A model generated the notes under the pieces. That model was not told where the DNA came from. It worked only from the letters and a program-made list of their open reading frames with translations, and ran no database searches. This document shows positions 8,178-17,889 of a DNA stretch of 31,422 nt, piece by piece. Each line of letters opens with the position of its first letter. Position 1 is the stretch's first letter. This DNA is from BJGN01 sp041159865 (GTDB taxonomy: Bacteria > Bacteroidota > Bacteroidia > Chitinophagales > Saprospiraceae), in NCBI GenBank assembly GCA_041159865.1, contig JBEAXK010000158.1, positions 1 through 31,422 on the forward strand. The letters are read 5' to 3'. The position numbers and the translations under genes are program-made.

Positions 8178-9458
8178 TTAGACTGAAAGATTATCATTGT
8201 TTAGCGTAAGTTTACCCTTGTTATAGACACCGAAAACCTTCCCATTCAACATTTCATTCCACAAAGGTGAATTTTCACTCAGCGACTTATTATCCTTTTT
8301 AGATATCGTCACTTGATTATTGGGTGAAAAAAAAGTGAGATTTGCCAGCGCGCCTTCTTTAATTATTGGTGTCTCAATTTTAAGAATTCTTCTTGGATGA
8401 TAAGCTAATATTTCAATTAACTTAGGTAAGGAAAGCTCTTGAAAATAAGTACGAAGTAATGAAAAAACCTGTTGCAATGTAATTGAACCAAATGCAGCGT
8501 AAGGGAATTCCAAATTTTTATGATCTAATTCCCAAGGAGAATGATTTGAGCTAATGATTTGGATATCACCATTTAAAACGGCCCTCCTCAGAGCTTGTTT
8601 ATCTACTTCTGCTCTAAGAGGAGGCATCATTTTAAAATTTGAATCGAATGATGCCATCTTTTCATCAGAAAACACTAGATTAAACACTGGAACGGCAGCA
8701 AAAACAGAATGATTCAATTTTTCATCTTTGCACAAGGTGTCTAGCGCTAATTTTGAACTTATACCCCAAAGAATTAACTTACTATCTGTATAATTCAAAA
8801 TTGAAAGATCTCTTTGCACCATCAAATCTTCTGCAACCTCTGGTATACCTGGAAGACCTAACAAGGTACTCCATTTCCCCTCATGGATTTGTCCATCTGA
8901 AGACATACTAAAATCCATAGGAAAATGAATACAAGTACCAGAAAAAGCATTCAAATATTTTAATGAACGGTAAAACAATCCGGCGTTTTTAATTGGTTTT
9001 ATACCATCTGAAAAAGCAATAGCACCCGCCTTATAAAGATCCATCAATTCTGACATTTCTTTCCCCTCTCCTTTTTCACTCAAAGAAGCAACGGGGAAAA
9101 TATCCACAGCATGATTACTATTCCCTTGAAGCAAATAGTGAATAGCTGCCTTATTGTCTGCACAGGGATTTGTATCTGGCCATGGGGCAAGAGCTGTAAA
9201 TCCACCTGAAGCAGCCACAGCCCTTAAAGAATTTAAGTCCTCCCTTTGCTCTGAGCCAGGATCACCATGAGACGCACCAATATCCATCCAGCCAATAGAG
9301 ACGTGCAAGTCATCATATTCAATTATTTCTGCTTCGGGAAAAATTATTTCATTTCCAATTTTGGTAATTCTTCCCTCTTGTATCAATAAATCGACAGGAG
9401 GCGGTAGCGTAGTTGAAACGGGTTCAACGATGGTAACCTTTTTAAATAACAATGTCAT
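8178..9458 (-). CDS. Dihydroorotase-like protein with a degraded metal site
   Basis: This 426-residue protein has the amidohydrolase fold and length of type I dihydroorotase, the third enzyme of pyrimidine synthesis. The signature normally read as DxHxH...EPG is here DIGASHGDPGSEQREDL (59-75), so both zinc-binding histidines are glycine 61 and serine 63. The HVST motif is WGIS (231-234), and the TDHAPH motif is SSNHSPW (303-309), with asparagine 305 replacing the aspartate. Still present are FSDG (150-152), H178 with a following IHEG, and PPLR (279-282). It is therefore probably non-catalytic, like the PyrC' (PyrX) subunit that supports aspartate transcarbamoylase in pseudomonads. Similar degraded copies occur in Bacteroidota. 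The gene sits in an envelope-type cluster, not with other pyr genes. Confidence 0.85.
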   Translation of the reverse strand: MTLLFKKVTIVEPVSTTLPPPVDLLIQEGRITKIGNEIIFPEAEIIEYDDLHVSIGWMDIGASHGDPGSEQREDLNSLRAVAASGGFTALAPWPDTNPCADNKAAIHYLLQGNSNHAVDIFPVASLSEKGEGKEMSELMDLYKAGAIAFSDGIKPIKNAGLFYRSLKYLNAFSGTCIHFPMDFSMSSDGQIHEGKWSTLLGLPGIPEVAEDLMVQRDLSILNYTDSKLILWGISSKLALDTLCKDEKLNHSVFAAVPVFNLVFSDEKMASFDSNFKMMPPLRAEVDKQALRRAVLNGDIQIISSNHSPWELDHKNLEFPYAAFGSITLQQVFSLLRTYFQELSLPKLIEILAYHPRRILKIETPIIKEGALANLTFFSPNNQVTISKKDNKSLSENSPLWNEMLNGKVFGVYNKGKLTLNNDNLSV

Positions 9459-9468
9459 ATTTAAAAAA

Positions 9469-11784
9469 TTATTCTTTTAATATAGGATATCGTCTGTTAT
9501 TGATCCAAACAAAATGTCTATCCTTTTTAATCAGAATTCCAGATTCTGGTTTTATTAACAATTCATCTATGAACAAATACTCATTTGGAATATCCGGATT
9601 ATTTACTTTTACTATCAAACGGCTTGCAACTTCATGCAATGTCCATGGTATTTCTGCCAAAGCCCATCCATTACTATCAAAGACCTTGATAAAATTCTGT
9701 GCAGGATAAATTTCTTTATAATTTTGTCCTGAAGTAGATTTCTCTGTAATCGTAAACTGGGTTGTACTTCGTTTATTTTCCTTTATATTTATCCATAAAG
9801 AAAGCATCCATTTACCTGGTAAACCATTATTTGGCATTATTCCATTAAAAATAATTTCATTTTTATTCAAGGATACTTTTTTTGAACCCGTCCCATCATA
9901 TATACTTAAACTTTTCTTTTCAATATTCCAATTTTGGAACACAAAAGGTATCTTTTCTTTTGAATAGTAGGTATTTAGTTGTTTAATTTCTATGGTTGAA
10001 GCCAGATTATTAACCTCCTTATTTTTTGATTTAATTAATTTGCTAAATGCATTGAAAGGTAAAGAATACAAAGCTAATCTCTCTTCCTCATGAAGTAATG
10101 CAGCATATTTTAGCAGATGTTCGTATTGATTACCTGATTCTTTTTCAAGTAAATATTTATCTACCATTAATAAAAAAGGTTTTCTGCCTGGTAAAGTTTC
10201 TAGTATCACTGGATACCTGTAAGTTTCAGTAACCCATTGCAATTGTTGAAAAGTTTGGGACCTGGAAGTCCGGGTAAGCATAGCGCTATTGGTGGGAAGG
10301 CCAGTTTTAGAAGAAAGTAAGAGTGATTTTTGTAACATAAACCCTTCAGGTTCTATCCAAAATTGATCGGACCCCAGATTATAATATGGAATTGTGAGGA
10401 TCGATTGAAATTTATCAGCATGTATACCTGTTAAAAAACTTTGCTTTCTTTCAGCCTCCAGCTCAGGAATTAGATCAAGACCAAAATTTAGCCTTCTGTG
10501 ATAATGGATTAAATCGATAGTCATTAAAGAAAAATAACTACCCCATATTAGAAATGAAATCCTTTTGCCTTTAAAAAACCGATAAATAGAAATAGCCAGA
10601 ATCAGGTGAATCGCATAATAAAAAACCCATGAAAATCTACCCACGGATCTAAATTGCCTGAATGGACCTGTCCATGAAAGGAATTCCTCCATACCATTTA
10701 TACTAAAGGGTAAACCGAAAGAAATCAGCAACAATATCAATGCCGAAAGAAACAAGGCAACAACGCCAAAATCATTTTTTGTGAAGGATTGAAAAAAAAG
10801 AGTTCGCTGACTTGGAATAAGTAAAATGAAAAGAAGAATTCCAGAAAAAAACAAGAAGGAAAGACCCAGGTAATTATACCTTTCGATATCAGCAAAATTT
10901 TCCCAGTGTAATGAAAATACATTTAAATCAAACCATCTCCAAAATGGAACGTCAGGGGAAAAAAGTAAGCCTCCTGGGACGGCATTAAATTGAAAAAAGC
11001 CCCAAGGCTGTGGACATCGATCGAGTGGTTGCTCCCCCCCATTTACCCAGAAGTATAAAAGAATAAAAGGTATAAGGACAGCACCTGATAAGTGCATAAA
11101 AAAAACAGGAATCGGTGGTTTTTTACCTGGAAATAGATACCAGGTTCCAGCAAAAATCAATGAAAAAGAAAGTATGAAGGCCACATAATAAAAGTGAATC
11201 CCAGCTGCAATGAAGGTTAAAAACAGGATTGGAAAAAGGGTTTTGAAAAATGGCTTTTTGCTGTAAGATAACCAATAAAAAATAAGTCCGGGAATAAAGG
11301 CAAGATGGGCCAATCCAAGGTGTGCCTCCATTCTCAACAATTGTGGCGACAAAAAGGCAACTGTTAAAGCTATGAATCCTGATAAAAGAATGGGTAAACC
11401 AAGCAAAACTCCTGATTTACAGAGAAAAAATATTCCCATTAAAAAACTAATCAGTAAAGCAAAATGAAGAATTTTAGGCCAATATATAGTCACATCCACT
11501 CCATTTTTATAAAGCCATTTTACGGGAAACGACAAAGTAGCCAGACCATCAGAGGCCACAACATTTTCTCCAAAAGGAAAATTCATTCCTTCGAAATGAT
11601 TGTATAATGAATCAAACCTGATGTGATATAAGGGAACAAGATAACTTTTTATGCCATCGCCATAGGGTTCAACCACATAATGAGATGGCAGATAAATCCA
11701 TTCACGCCACCTGTATGCCGTTAAGGAAACAGCAACCAAGCAAAAGAAAATTAACCAACCTGATTTTTTTAGATTATGCAGCAT
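9469..11784 (-). CDS. Large multi-spanning membrane protein, GT-C-like
   Basis: This 771-residue protein has about 11-13 membrane segments in its first 430 residues, followed by a mostly soluble C-terminal part of about 340 residues. The first extracytoplasmic loop after segment one carries acidic residues in EPYGDGIKSY (about 39-48), reminiscent of the acidic catalytic loop of GT-C glycosyltransferases that use polyprenyl-phosphate sugars. The resemblance is in layout only; no family is recognised with certainty. The C-terminal part seems to hold a beta-sandwich-like region (about 640-755). It lies 12 bases from the BatA/vWA gene and 10 bases from the dihydroorotase-like gene, so all three are likely co-transcribed. 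A role in envelope glycan or lipoprotein glycosylation is plausible but unproven. Confidence 0.75.
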   Translation of the reverse strand: MLHNLKKSGWLIFFCLVAVSLTAYRWREWIYLPSHYVVEPYGDGIKSYLVPLYHIRFDSLYNHFEGMNFPFGENVVASDGLATLSFPVKWLYKNGVDVTIYWPKILHFALLISFLMGIFFLCKSGVLLGLPILLSGFIALTVAFLSPQLLRMEAHLGLAHLAFIPGLIFYWLSYSKKPFFKTLFPILFLTFIAAGIHFYYVAFILSFSLIFAGTWYLFPGKKPPIPVFFMHLSGAVLIPFILLYFWVNGGEQPLDRCPQPWGFFQFNAVPGGLLFSPDVPFWRWFDLNVFSLHWENFADIERYNYLGLSFLFFSGILLFILLIPSQRTLFFQSFTKNDFGVVALFLSALILLLISFGLPFSINGMEEFLSWTGPFRQFRSVGRFSWVFYYAIHLILAISIYRFFKGKRISFLIWGSYFSLMTIDLIHYHRRLNFGLDLIPELEAERKQSFLTGIHADKFQSILTIPYYNLGSDQFWIEPEGFMLQKSLLLSSKTGLPTNSAMLTRTSRSQTFQQLQWVTETYRYPVILETLPGRKPFLLMVDKYLLEKESGNQYEHLLKYAALLHEEERLALYSLPFNAFSKLIKSKNKEVNNLASTIEIKQLNTYYSKEKIPFVFQNWNIEKKSLSIYDGTGSKKVSLNKNEIIFNGIMPNNGLPGKWMLSLWINIKENKRSTTQFTITEKSTSGQNYKEIYPAQNFIKVFDSNGWALAEIPWTLHEVASRLIVKVNNPDIPNEYLFIDELLIKPESGILIKKDRHFVWINNRRYPILKE

Positions 11785-11796
11785 TTACGTAAGGCA

Positions 11797-13824
11797 TTAT
11801 TTCCACCATCTCAAGATAAATGTTTCTAATAGTAAAAATATTAAAGCGCCTATTAAAAAATAACGCCACAATGTTAATCCTTGATTTTGTTCTGAAACGT
11901 TGGAAGAGAGGATGGATGCTTCTCCAGGGGAGTAAATCTTAAAATAGTTTCCTAATTTATCCATTAACTCTTTGAAAGTATAGTAAGATAAATCAGATTC
12001 AAGTCTATTAAAATTAAAAGCAAACTCATGAACTACTTTATTTTGGTCATCCAAAACCTGAAAATGTCCCGCTTCTTTTAGTTGACTATTCAATGAAATA
12101 TTTAAACTTTGTCCCCCAAAACGTTGAGCGGGTATAAATTCACCTTCTAAACCTTTGATTTTAAATACCTTATCTGTAGAAAAAGCATCAATTGGAACAC
12201 TAATTTGCTCTTCTTTTCCAGCAATGTAGGAAATTGGCTGATTCCCCCCACCTGCAATACCTAATCTATATAACAAAGGAATAAAGATGTCACTCTGATT
12301 AACCAAGGAGTTAAACTCTGTATTTAGCGGAGCTGAAGACCTATAAAAAGAACCTCCTTTTATATTAAATTCGCTTAGATAAGATGAACCATCGCGATAA
12401 GTTAACAGCCGCTGTTCACCTGGAGCTGAATTTTTCCCATAAACAAAATTTCCTTTTGTCTGAGGTAATTTCATAGTTGATTTTGAAACCTCATATACTT
12501 CTCTGAAAGGAAAGGACGACAGATCAATCTCACCTACTTGTTTTTCTGACAGGTTAAAATTTATGACTTCTGAAATCTGTAATTTTTGAAAAAATAAATT
12601 ATGTTCAGACTTATTAAGACTTGCATTGGGAAAAAACAACACGTTATTCCCAGCCTCTAAATATTCTTGCAAAGCAGATGCTAATCCTGAACTTAATTCA
12701 GGTAATTCATCCAAAATAATCAGGTTATATTTTTTCCAGTTTTCGTAGGATATTTTATCAGATGGCTGGTATGATATTTTGAAGGCTGACATACCAGAAA
12801 AAGCTGCAAATAAGGCGTCATTAGGTTTTTCCTGAGAAATAACTAACACCTCTATGGTAGGTATAACCTGAAAAGAAATAAAATATTTATCATCGAACTG
12901 AATAGGATAATCAGTAATACTAAGGGTAGCTTGTTGCCAGCCCGTTTTATCCATGTTAAGAAAAACGGTATCTAATCTGGATTGACCAGCATCTATATTT
13001 AGGGAACCTAAAGGCCTGTTTTGACCATCAAATTGAAGGGAAAGTCTGATATTTTCTGCATTAACATTTCCCCTGTTTCTTGTTTGAATAATAAGGGGAA
13101 TTTTCTCTTTCCATAACCTTACAGGAGAATCAAACCAGACAGAATCTATGGAAATATTATTTTGTTCGACTGCCTCTAATGGAACGAGAGCTAATTCTGT
13201 AAGGCTGTCTTGAAGAAGCGAGTAATTTGAGATACCACGTTGAAAATCTGAGCAATGGTATATAAATCCATTTTGTGCTTTAACATTTTTTAGCGCCAGT
13301 TTTTGTTTTTCCAACAAAGTTTGCAAAGAATAAACAGCAGGAGAAATCTGGATTTCATCAATTACTTCAAGGGCATCTTCCCTGGAAATGAATTTTCCAT
13401 TCCAGGAATTTGAAGCATTAGAAATAACATAAAATTTATCTTCCCTGCCAAATCCAAGCACAATATCTCTGGCTCTTGATTTAGCGATTTCAAATAAGGG
13501 CGCATCTTGAGCAACTCCCTGCATACTAAAACTATTATCTATATATATTGAAATATATTTTATTCCTTTAATTGCTATTTTACCAGATGGAATAAAAGGT
13601 TGGGCAAAAGCAAATATAAGTGCTGCAAATGCAAGCATTCTTAATATTAAAATAATTCTTTTCTTTACTTTAGACCTATTTTGCTTTTCTTCCTTTATCG
13701 ATTGCAATAAACGAACATTACTAAAATAGACTTTTTTAAATCGCCTAAAATGAAAAAGGTGAATTAGGATAGGTATAGACAAACCTAATAATCCCCACAA
13801 GAAAAAAGGAAATACAAATTGCAT
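11797..13824 (-). CDS. BatA-domain protein with vWA domain
   Basis: This 675-residue protein begins with the BatA (aerotolerance regulator N-terminal) domain. It has a first membrane segment with FLWGLLGLSIPILIHLFHFRR, a basic linker and a second segment near 60-78. A von Willebrand A-type domain follows from about 89, with the metal-site motif DNSFS (about 93-97, DxSxS). A long beta-rich periplasmic region comes next, and a final membrane segment with a WWK end lies near 655-675. The family is found across Bacteroidota, often near MoxR ATPases; none is seen here. It probably acts as a membrane-anchored protein-interaction module. It is the first gene of the cluster and is divergent from queE by 85 bases. 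Confidence 0.85.
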   Translation of the reverse strand: MQFVFPFFLWGLLGLSIPILIHLFHFRRFKKVYFSNVRLLQSIKEEKQNRSKVKKRIILILRMLAFAALIFAFAQPFIPSGKIAIKGIKYISIYIDNSFSMQGVAQDAPLFEIAKSRARDIVLGFGREDKFYVISNASNSWNGKFISREDALEVIDEIQISPAVYSLQTLLEKQKLALKNVKAQNGFIYHCSDFQRGISNYSLLQDSLTELALVPLEAVEQNNISIDSVWFDSPVRLWKEKIPLIIQTRNRGNVNAENIRLSLQFDGQNRPLGSLNIDAGQSRLDTVFLNMDKTGWQQATLSITDYPIQFDDKYFISFQVIPTIEVLVISQEKPNDALFAAFSGMSAFKISYQPSDKISYENWKKYNLIILDELPELSSGLASALQEYLEAGNNVLFFPNASLNKSEHNLFFQKLQISEVINFNLSEKQVGEIDLSSFPFREVYEVSKSTMKLPQTKGNFVYGKNSAPGEQRLLTYRDGSSYLSEFNIKGGSFYRSSAPLNTEFNSLVNQSDIFIPLLYRLGIAGGGNQPISYIAGKEEQISVPIDAFSTDKVFKIKGLEGEFIPAQRFGGQSLNISLNSQLKEAGHFQVLDDQNKVVHEFAFNFNRLESDLSYYTFKELMDKLGNYFKIYSPGEASILSSNVSEQNQGLTLWRYFLIGALIFLLLETFILRWWK

Positions 13825-13909
13825 GCTCTAGATTATAAAATTAGCACAATATTAAAGTTATATCTAAAGAATTAAAAATTATTCTTTTATTGTGAAAAAA
13901 TAAATCAAA

Positions 13910-14545
13910 GTGGGATACCATATTAAAGAAATATTTTACACACTTCAGGGGGAAGGAGCTATGACAGGCCGTCCTGCAGTATTTTGTCGATTTTCAGGCT
14001 GTAATCTATGGAGTGGACGCGAAGAAGACAGATCAGAAGCAGTATGTAAATTTTGTGACACAGATTTCAGAGGTACAGACGGAATAAATGGGGGAAACTA
14101 TCCAGATGCGGAGCATGTAGCGATGAAAATTGCTTCCTGTTGGCCTGATCTATCAAAAGGAAAACCTTATGTAGTTTGTACTGGTGGAGAACCCCTTTTA
14201 CAGATGGATGAAGCATTTACGCATGCTTTAAAGAGGTATGGTTTTGAAATTGCCATTGAAACAAATGGAACAATGCCCTTAATTTCTGGGATCGATTGGA
14301 TATGTGTAAGTCCAAAGTCCTCCTCTAAATTATTACTTGACTATGGAAATGAACTCAAACTTGTTTATCCTCAAATGGATGCATTACCAGAAAAATTTGA
14401 ACATCTTGCCTTTGAAAATTTCTATTTACAACCGATGGATGGAGAAATGATAGAGAAAAATCAGTTCGAAACATTAGCTTATTGTTTAAAAAATCCACAA
14501 TGGAAAATGAGTTTACAGATACATAAATGGTTAAACATACCTTAA
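13910..14545 (+). CDS. queE: 7-carboxy-7-deazaguanine synthase
   Basis: This 211-residue radical SAM enzyme turns 6-carboxy-tetrahydropterin into 7-carboxy-7-deazaguanine in the queuosine and preQ0 pathway. The N-terminus GYHIKEIFYTLQGEGAMTGRP is typical. The cluster-binding cysteines form CX14CX2C (first Cys in SGCNLWSG, then VCKFCDTDF), an expanded loop known from the Burkholderia-type QueE in place of the usual CX3CX2C. TGGEPLLQMD (about 87-96) is the SAM-binding GGEP motif. The start is GTG at 13910: an in-frame TAA lies three codons upstream and no ATG precedes the conserved start. It is divergent from the BatA/vWA gene. No queC, queD or queF lies in the window. Confidence 0.95.
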   Translation: MGYHIKEIFYTLQGEGAMTGRPAVFCRFSGCNLWSGREEDRSEAVCKFCDTDFRGTDGINGGNYPDAEHVAMKIASCWPDLSKGKPYVVCTGGEPLLQMDEAFTHALKRYGFEIAIETNGTMPLISGIDWICVSPKSSSKLLLDYGNELKLVYPQMDALPEKFEHLAFENFYLQPMDGEMIEKNQFETLAYCLKNPQWKMSLQIHKWLNIP

Positions 14546-14550
14546 TTTTT

Positions 14551-14573
14551 AAATAATAGCATTACTATTATTT
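14551..14573 (+). terminator. AT-only hairpin after queE, weak terminator candidate
   Basis: AAATAATAG (14551-14559) pairs with CTATTATTT (14565-14573) across a CATTA loop, six bases after the queE stop. The stem has only AT pairs apart from one GC, and the T-run after it is short. It may separate queE from susC. Confidence 0.35.
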
Positions 14574-14680
14574 TAAGTGTTTTATCAAAAAATAATGCTT
14601 AATTCAATAATAATTAAATTTAATCAGGTATTTTGCATTTCATATCTAAAATATTTTATTTATCAACACATTATTCTCTT

Positions 14681-17600
14681 ATGAAAAAACATTTACTTAC
14701 ATTATTGCTTTTTCTTGGAGTGTTTAGCCTGGCACAGGCTCAGCGTTCCATAAGCGGAAAAGTAACAGACGCCAAGGGCGAGGCTCTTATTGGCGCGAGT
14801 GTTCTCGTTAAAGGTTCCACAGGAGGTACTGTATCAGATATTGATGGAAAATACTCCATTAGTGTTCCTGCAGGCTCCAGCGTTTTAGTATTTAGCTATA
14901 CTGGTTTCAACACCGTTGAAGTCAACTTAGGAACATCAAACACCGTGGATGTAACTTTAGAGGAAGGTATTTTACTTGAAGAAGCTGTGGTTACAGCTTT
15001 AGGTATTAAACGTTCAGAAAAATCTTTGACTTATGCGGCGCAACAGGTTGGCAGTGAACAATTAACTATTATTCGCCAGACCAATATCAACAATGCCTTA
15101 GCAGGTAAAATTGCGGGCGTACAAGTACGTAGTCAGTCTTCCATGAAATTAAATTCAGGAGCCTCTATACGTATTCGTGGTGCTGGATCATTATCTGATA
15201 AAGGACCATTATATGTGATTGATGGTACACCCGTAACGAATTCTTTTGACTTTAACATGGACGACGTAGAAAGTGTGACCGTTTTAAAAGGACCAAATGC
15301 AACGGCTATTTACGGACAACGTGGTGACGCGGGTGTAATCGTGGTAACAACTAAAAAAGGTAATAAAGGAAAAGGTATAGGTATTGAAGTTAATCAAAGT
15401 ACCTTCTTTGATAAAGTATATATCCTGCCTGCATATCAGAATACCCATGCGGGTGGTGGTGAATCAGAATTGATCAAATTTACCTGGAATTCAGGTATGC
15501 CAGCTGACTGGAAAGTATTAGATGGAAAATTCTATCATGATTATGAGGATGACGCGAGCTGGGGTCCAAAAATGACTGGTCAAGAGTATATTCCCTGGTA
15601 TTCATGGTATAAAAGTGATAAGAATCCTTATTACATGCAAACTGCGAAATTAGAAGGTCAACCAAATAACATTCGTGATTTTTACAATACAGGGATTACT
15701 ACTTTAAATAATGTAAATTTTAAAACAGGAGGAGATAATTACAACCTTCGTGTTTCTTTATCAAATCAGGGTGCAAAAGGTATGTTACCAAATTCGGGAT
15801 CGGACAAATATACTGTTGCAACTAACACAAATGTCGATTTAGGAAAATACATTACCATTGGAGCAAATATTAACTATGTTACAAACAAGATAACTGGTGA
15901 ATTTTCAGATGGATATGCAAATAATTCAACAGGTTCTTTCAACGCTTGGTTTCATCGTGATTTAGATTTCAAAATTATGAAAGAACTTCAGGGTATGACT
16001 TCACCTGAAGGATATTTAGCTAGCTGGAACCATTATAACGTCCCAAAATATAATACGAGTCCAAGGAGTTTTTACGCAGCAAATTACTGGTACAATCCTT
16101 ATGATTATTTCAATAACAGAAATATCGTAACAAATACCAGAAGATTTTTTGGTGATGTGAACTTAACCGCAAAATTGAGTGATAAATTCAAAATAACTGG
16201 ATTTATCCGCAGAAATGAATACCAGACAGATTTTGAAGATAAACTAAATAACATATTACAATTATCCGGTTTACAAACAGGTTACTTTAATGCTTATGCT
16301 ACTCAGTTAACTTATTTCAGGGAAGACAATTACGAAGCCATTGCTAGTTATGCTGATAAATTTGGAGATATCAGTGTAGAAGCAAATGGTGGAGTAAATA
16401 TGAGAACAGATAAATCTAAATCAATAGCTGGTTCCACTTCTCAAGGTTTGAATGTACCTGATTTGTTTACAGTAGGTAATTCAAAAGTGGCACAAGTACC
16501 TTCAGAAAGTAGATCATTAAAGCAGGTAAATTCTGTATACGCCAGAGGTTCTTTTGGTTATAAGAGTTTATTATTTATTGACTGGTCGGCAAGAAACGAC
16601 TGGAGTTCAGCACTACCTGCCGATGCAAACAGTTATTTTTATCCAAGTTTAGGAACCAGTTTTGTATTTAGTGAATTAACTTCTGATGCACTACCCTTCT
16701 TAAGTTTTGGTAAAGTCCGTGCGTCTATAGCACAAGTAGGTTCAGATTTAGGTGCTTATCAGTTAGATTTATTCTATGGCTTGAATGCAAATCAATGGAC
16801 AGCTGGAAACTTCTTAATGGCTACACCTGACGGCTTAATTGATGCAGGTATTAAACCTTCCTTATCTTCGGCTTTAGAATTTGGTACTGATTTAAAATTC
16901 TTTAACAACAGAGTCGGATTAAGCGCAACTTACTTCAAAGAAAAGAAAATCAATGAAATTTTAAGTATTCCCATTACTGCAGCCAGCGGGTTCTCAAGTA
17001 AATTGATTAATGCAGGTAGAATTGATCGTTGGGGAGTTGAAATTGCCTTAGATTTAAATCCTATCAAAACAAGAGATTTAAATTGGGATGTAACTTTAAA
17101 TTTTGCAAATATTGATAATGAAGTAAAGGAGCTTACTGCTGGAATTACAGAACAATTAGTAGGTGTAAACAGTGCATTTACTGGATTTGGTGTACGTCAG
17201 GTAAATGTTGTGGGTGAGAAATGGGGTCAATTACGTGGTGGCGCTATTAAGCGTGATGCACAAGGAAGAGCAATTTTAGACAAAGATGGTTTATATACCG
17301 CTGTTCCTAACCAATACTTAGGAAGTGTTTTACCCGATGTAACCGGAGGCTTTGTAAGTCAATTGACTTATAAAAACTTTTCTTTCAGTTTTAATATTGA
17401 TTATTCTTTCGGTGGTAAATATTATTCTTTATCTGATGCATGGGGTAAATTCTCTGGATTATTTGCTGCAACTGGAGCTCTTAATGACAAAGGAAATAAC
17501 GTTCGTGATGATGTAAGTGCAGGTGGAGGAGTTAAAGTAGAAGGTGTGAATGCTGCTGGTGAACCTGTTACCATGTATGCTGATGGATTCAATTATTTCC

Positions 17601-17878
17601 ATCAGTTTGTGAACAGAGGTATTGCAGAAGATCATTTATTTGACCTGTCATTTGTAAAATTAAGAGAAGTAAGTTTTGGTTATAGTATTCCGGTTGCCAA
17701 CACTTCTTTGGGTAAATTTATCCAGGGAGCTACCGTTTCTTTAGTAGCAAGAAATCCTTGGTTAATTTATGCTCAAAATCGCGATTTTGATCCAAGCGAA
17801 CTTGCTGGTACTTTTGGTGAAAACGGACAATTTCCTGGTACAAGAAGCATTGGATTTAACCTTAAATTACAATTCTAA
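14681..17878 (+). CDS. SusC/RagA-family TonB-linked outer membrane protein
   Basis: From the ATG at 14681 this is 1065 residues. It begins with a signal peptide (MKKHLLTLLLFLGVFSLAQAQ), then a carboxypeptidase-regulatory-like domain at about 22-100 (SISGKVTDAKGEALIGASV). The TonB plug follows, with NALAGKIAGVQV, IRIRGAGSLSDKGPLYVIDG and AIYGQRGDAGVIVVTTKKG. A large beta-barrel fills the rest and ends in a C-terminal phenylalanine (LKLQF), as barrel proteins do. It imports glycans or peptides together with the SusD partner, powered by TonB. An ATG 48 bases upstream would add a non-signal extension and is rejected. There is no STN domain and no adjacent sigma or anti-sigma gene, so control by that route is unlikely. 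The substrate cannot be told; no CAZyme neighbours it. Confidence 0.95.
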   Translation: MKKHLLTLLLFLGVFSLAQAQRSISGKVTDAKGEALIGASVLVKGSTGGTVSDIDGKYSISVPAGSSVLVFSYTGFNTVEVNLGTSNTVDVTLEEGILLEEAVVTALGIKRSEKSLTYAAQQVGSEQLTIIRQTNINNALAGKIAGVQVRSQSSMKLNSGASIRIRGAGSLSDKGPLYVIDGTPVTNSFDFNMDDVESVTVLKGPNATAIYGQRGDAGVIVVTTKKGNKGKGIGIEVNQSTFFDKVYILPAYQNTHAGGGESELIKFTWNSGMPADWKVLDGKFYHDYEDDASWGPKMTGQEYIPWYSWYKSDKNPYYMQTAKLEGQPNNIRDFYNTGITTLNNVNFKTGGDNYNLRVSLSNQGAKGMLPNSGSDKYTVATNTNVDLGKYITIGANINYVTNKITGEFSDGYANNSTGSFNAWFHRDLDFKIMKELQGMTSPEGYLASWNHYNVPKYNTSPRSFYAANYWYNPYDYFNNRNIVTNTRRFFGDVNLTAKLSDKFKITGFIRRNEYQTDFEDKLNNILQLSGLQTGYFNAYATQLTYFREDNYEAIASYADKFGDISVEANGGVNMRTDKSKSIAGSTSQGLNVPDLFTVGNSKVAQVPSESRSLKQVNSVYARGSFGYKSLLFIDWSARNDWSSALPADANSYFYPSLGTSFVFSELTSDALPFLSFGKVRASIAQVGSDLGAYQLDLFYGLNANQWTAGNFLMATPDGLIDAGIKPSLSSALEFGTDLKFFNNRVGLSATYFKEKKINEILSIPITAASGFSSKLINAGRIDRWGVEIALDLNPIKTRDLNWDVTLNFANIDNEVKELTAGITEQLVGVNSAFTGFGVRQVNVVGEKWGQLRGGAIKRDAQGRAILDKDGLYTAVPNQYLGSVLPDVTGGFVSQLTYKNFSFSFNIDYSFGGKYYSLSDAWGKFSGLFAATGALNDKGNNVRDDVSAGGGVKVEGVNAAGEPVTMYADGFNYFHQFVNRGIAEDHLFDLSFVKLREVSFGYSIPVANTSLGKFIQGATVSLVARNPWLIYAQNRDFDPSELAGTFGENGQFPGTRSIGFNLKLQF

Positions 17879-17889
17879 TAAACAGAAAT

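Noticed and set aside
9452..9709. Plus-strand ORF of 85 residues
   Set aside because: It lies wholly opposite the large membrane protein gene and shows no coding signs of its own.
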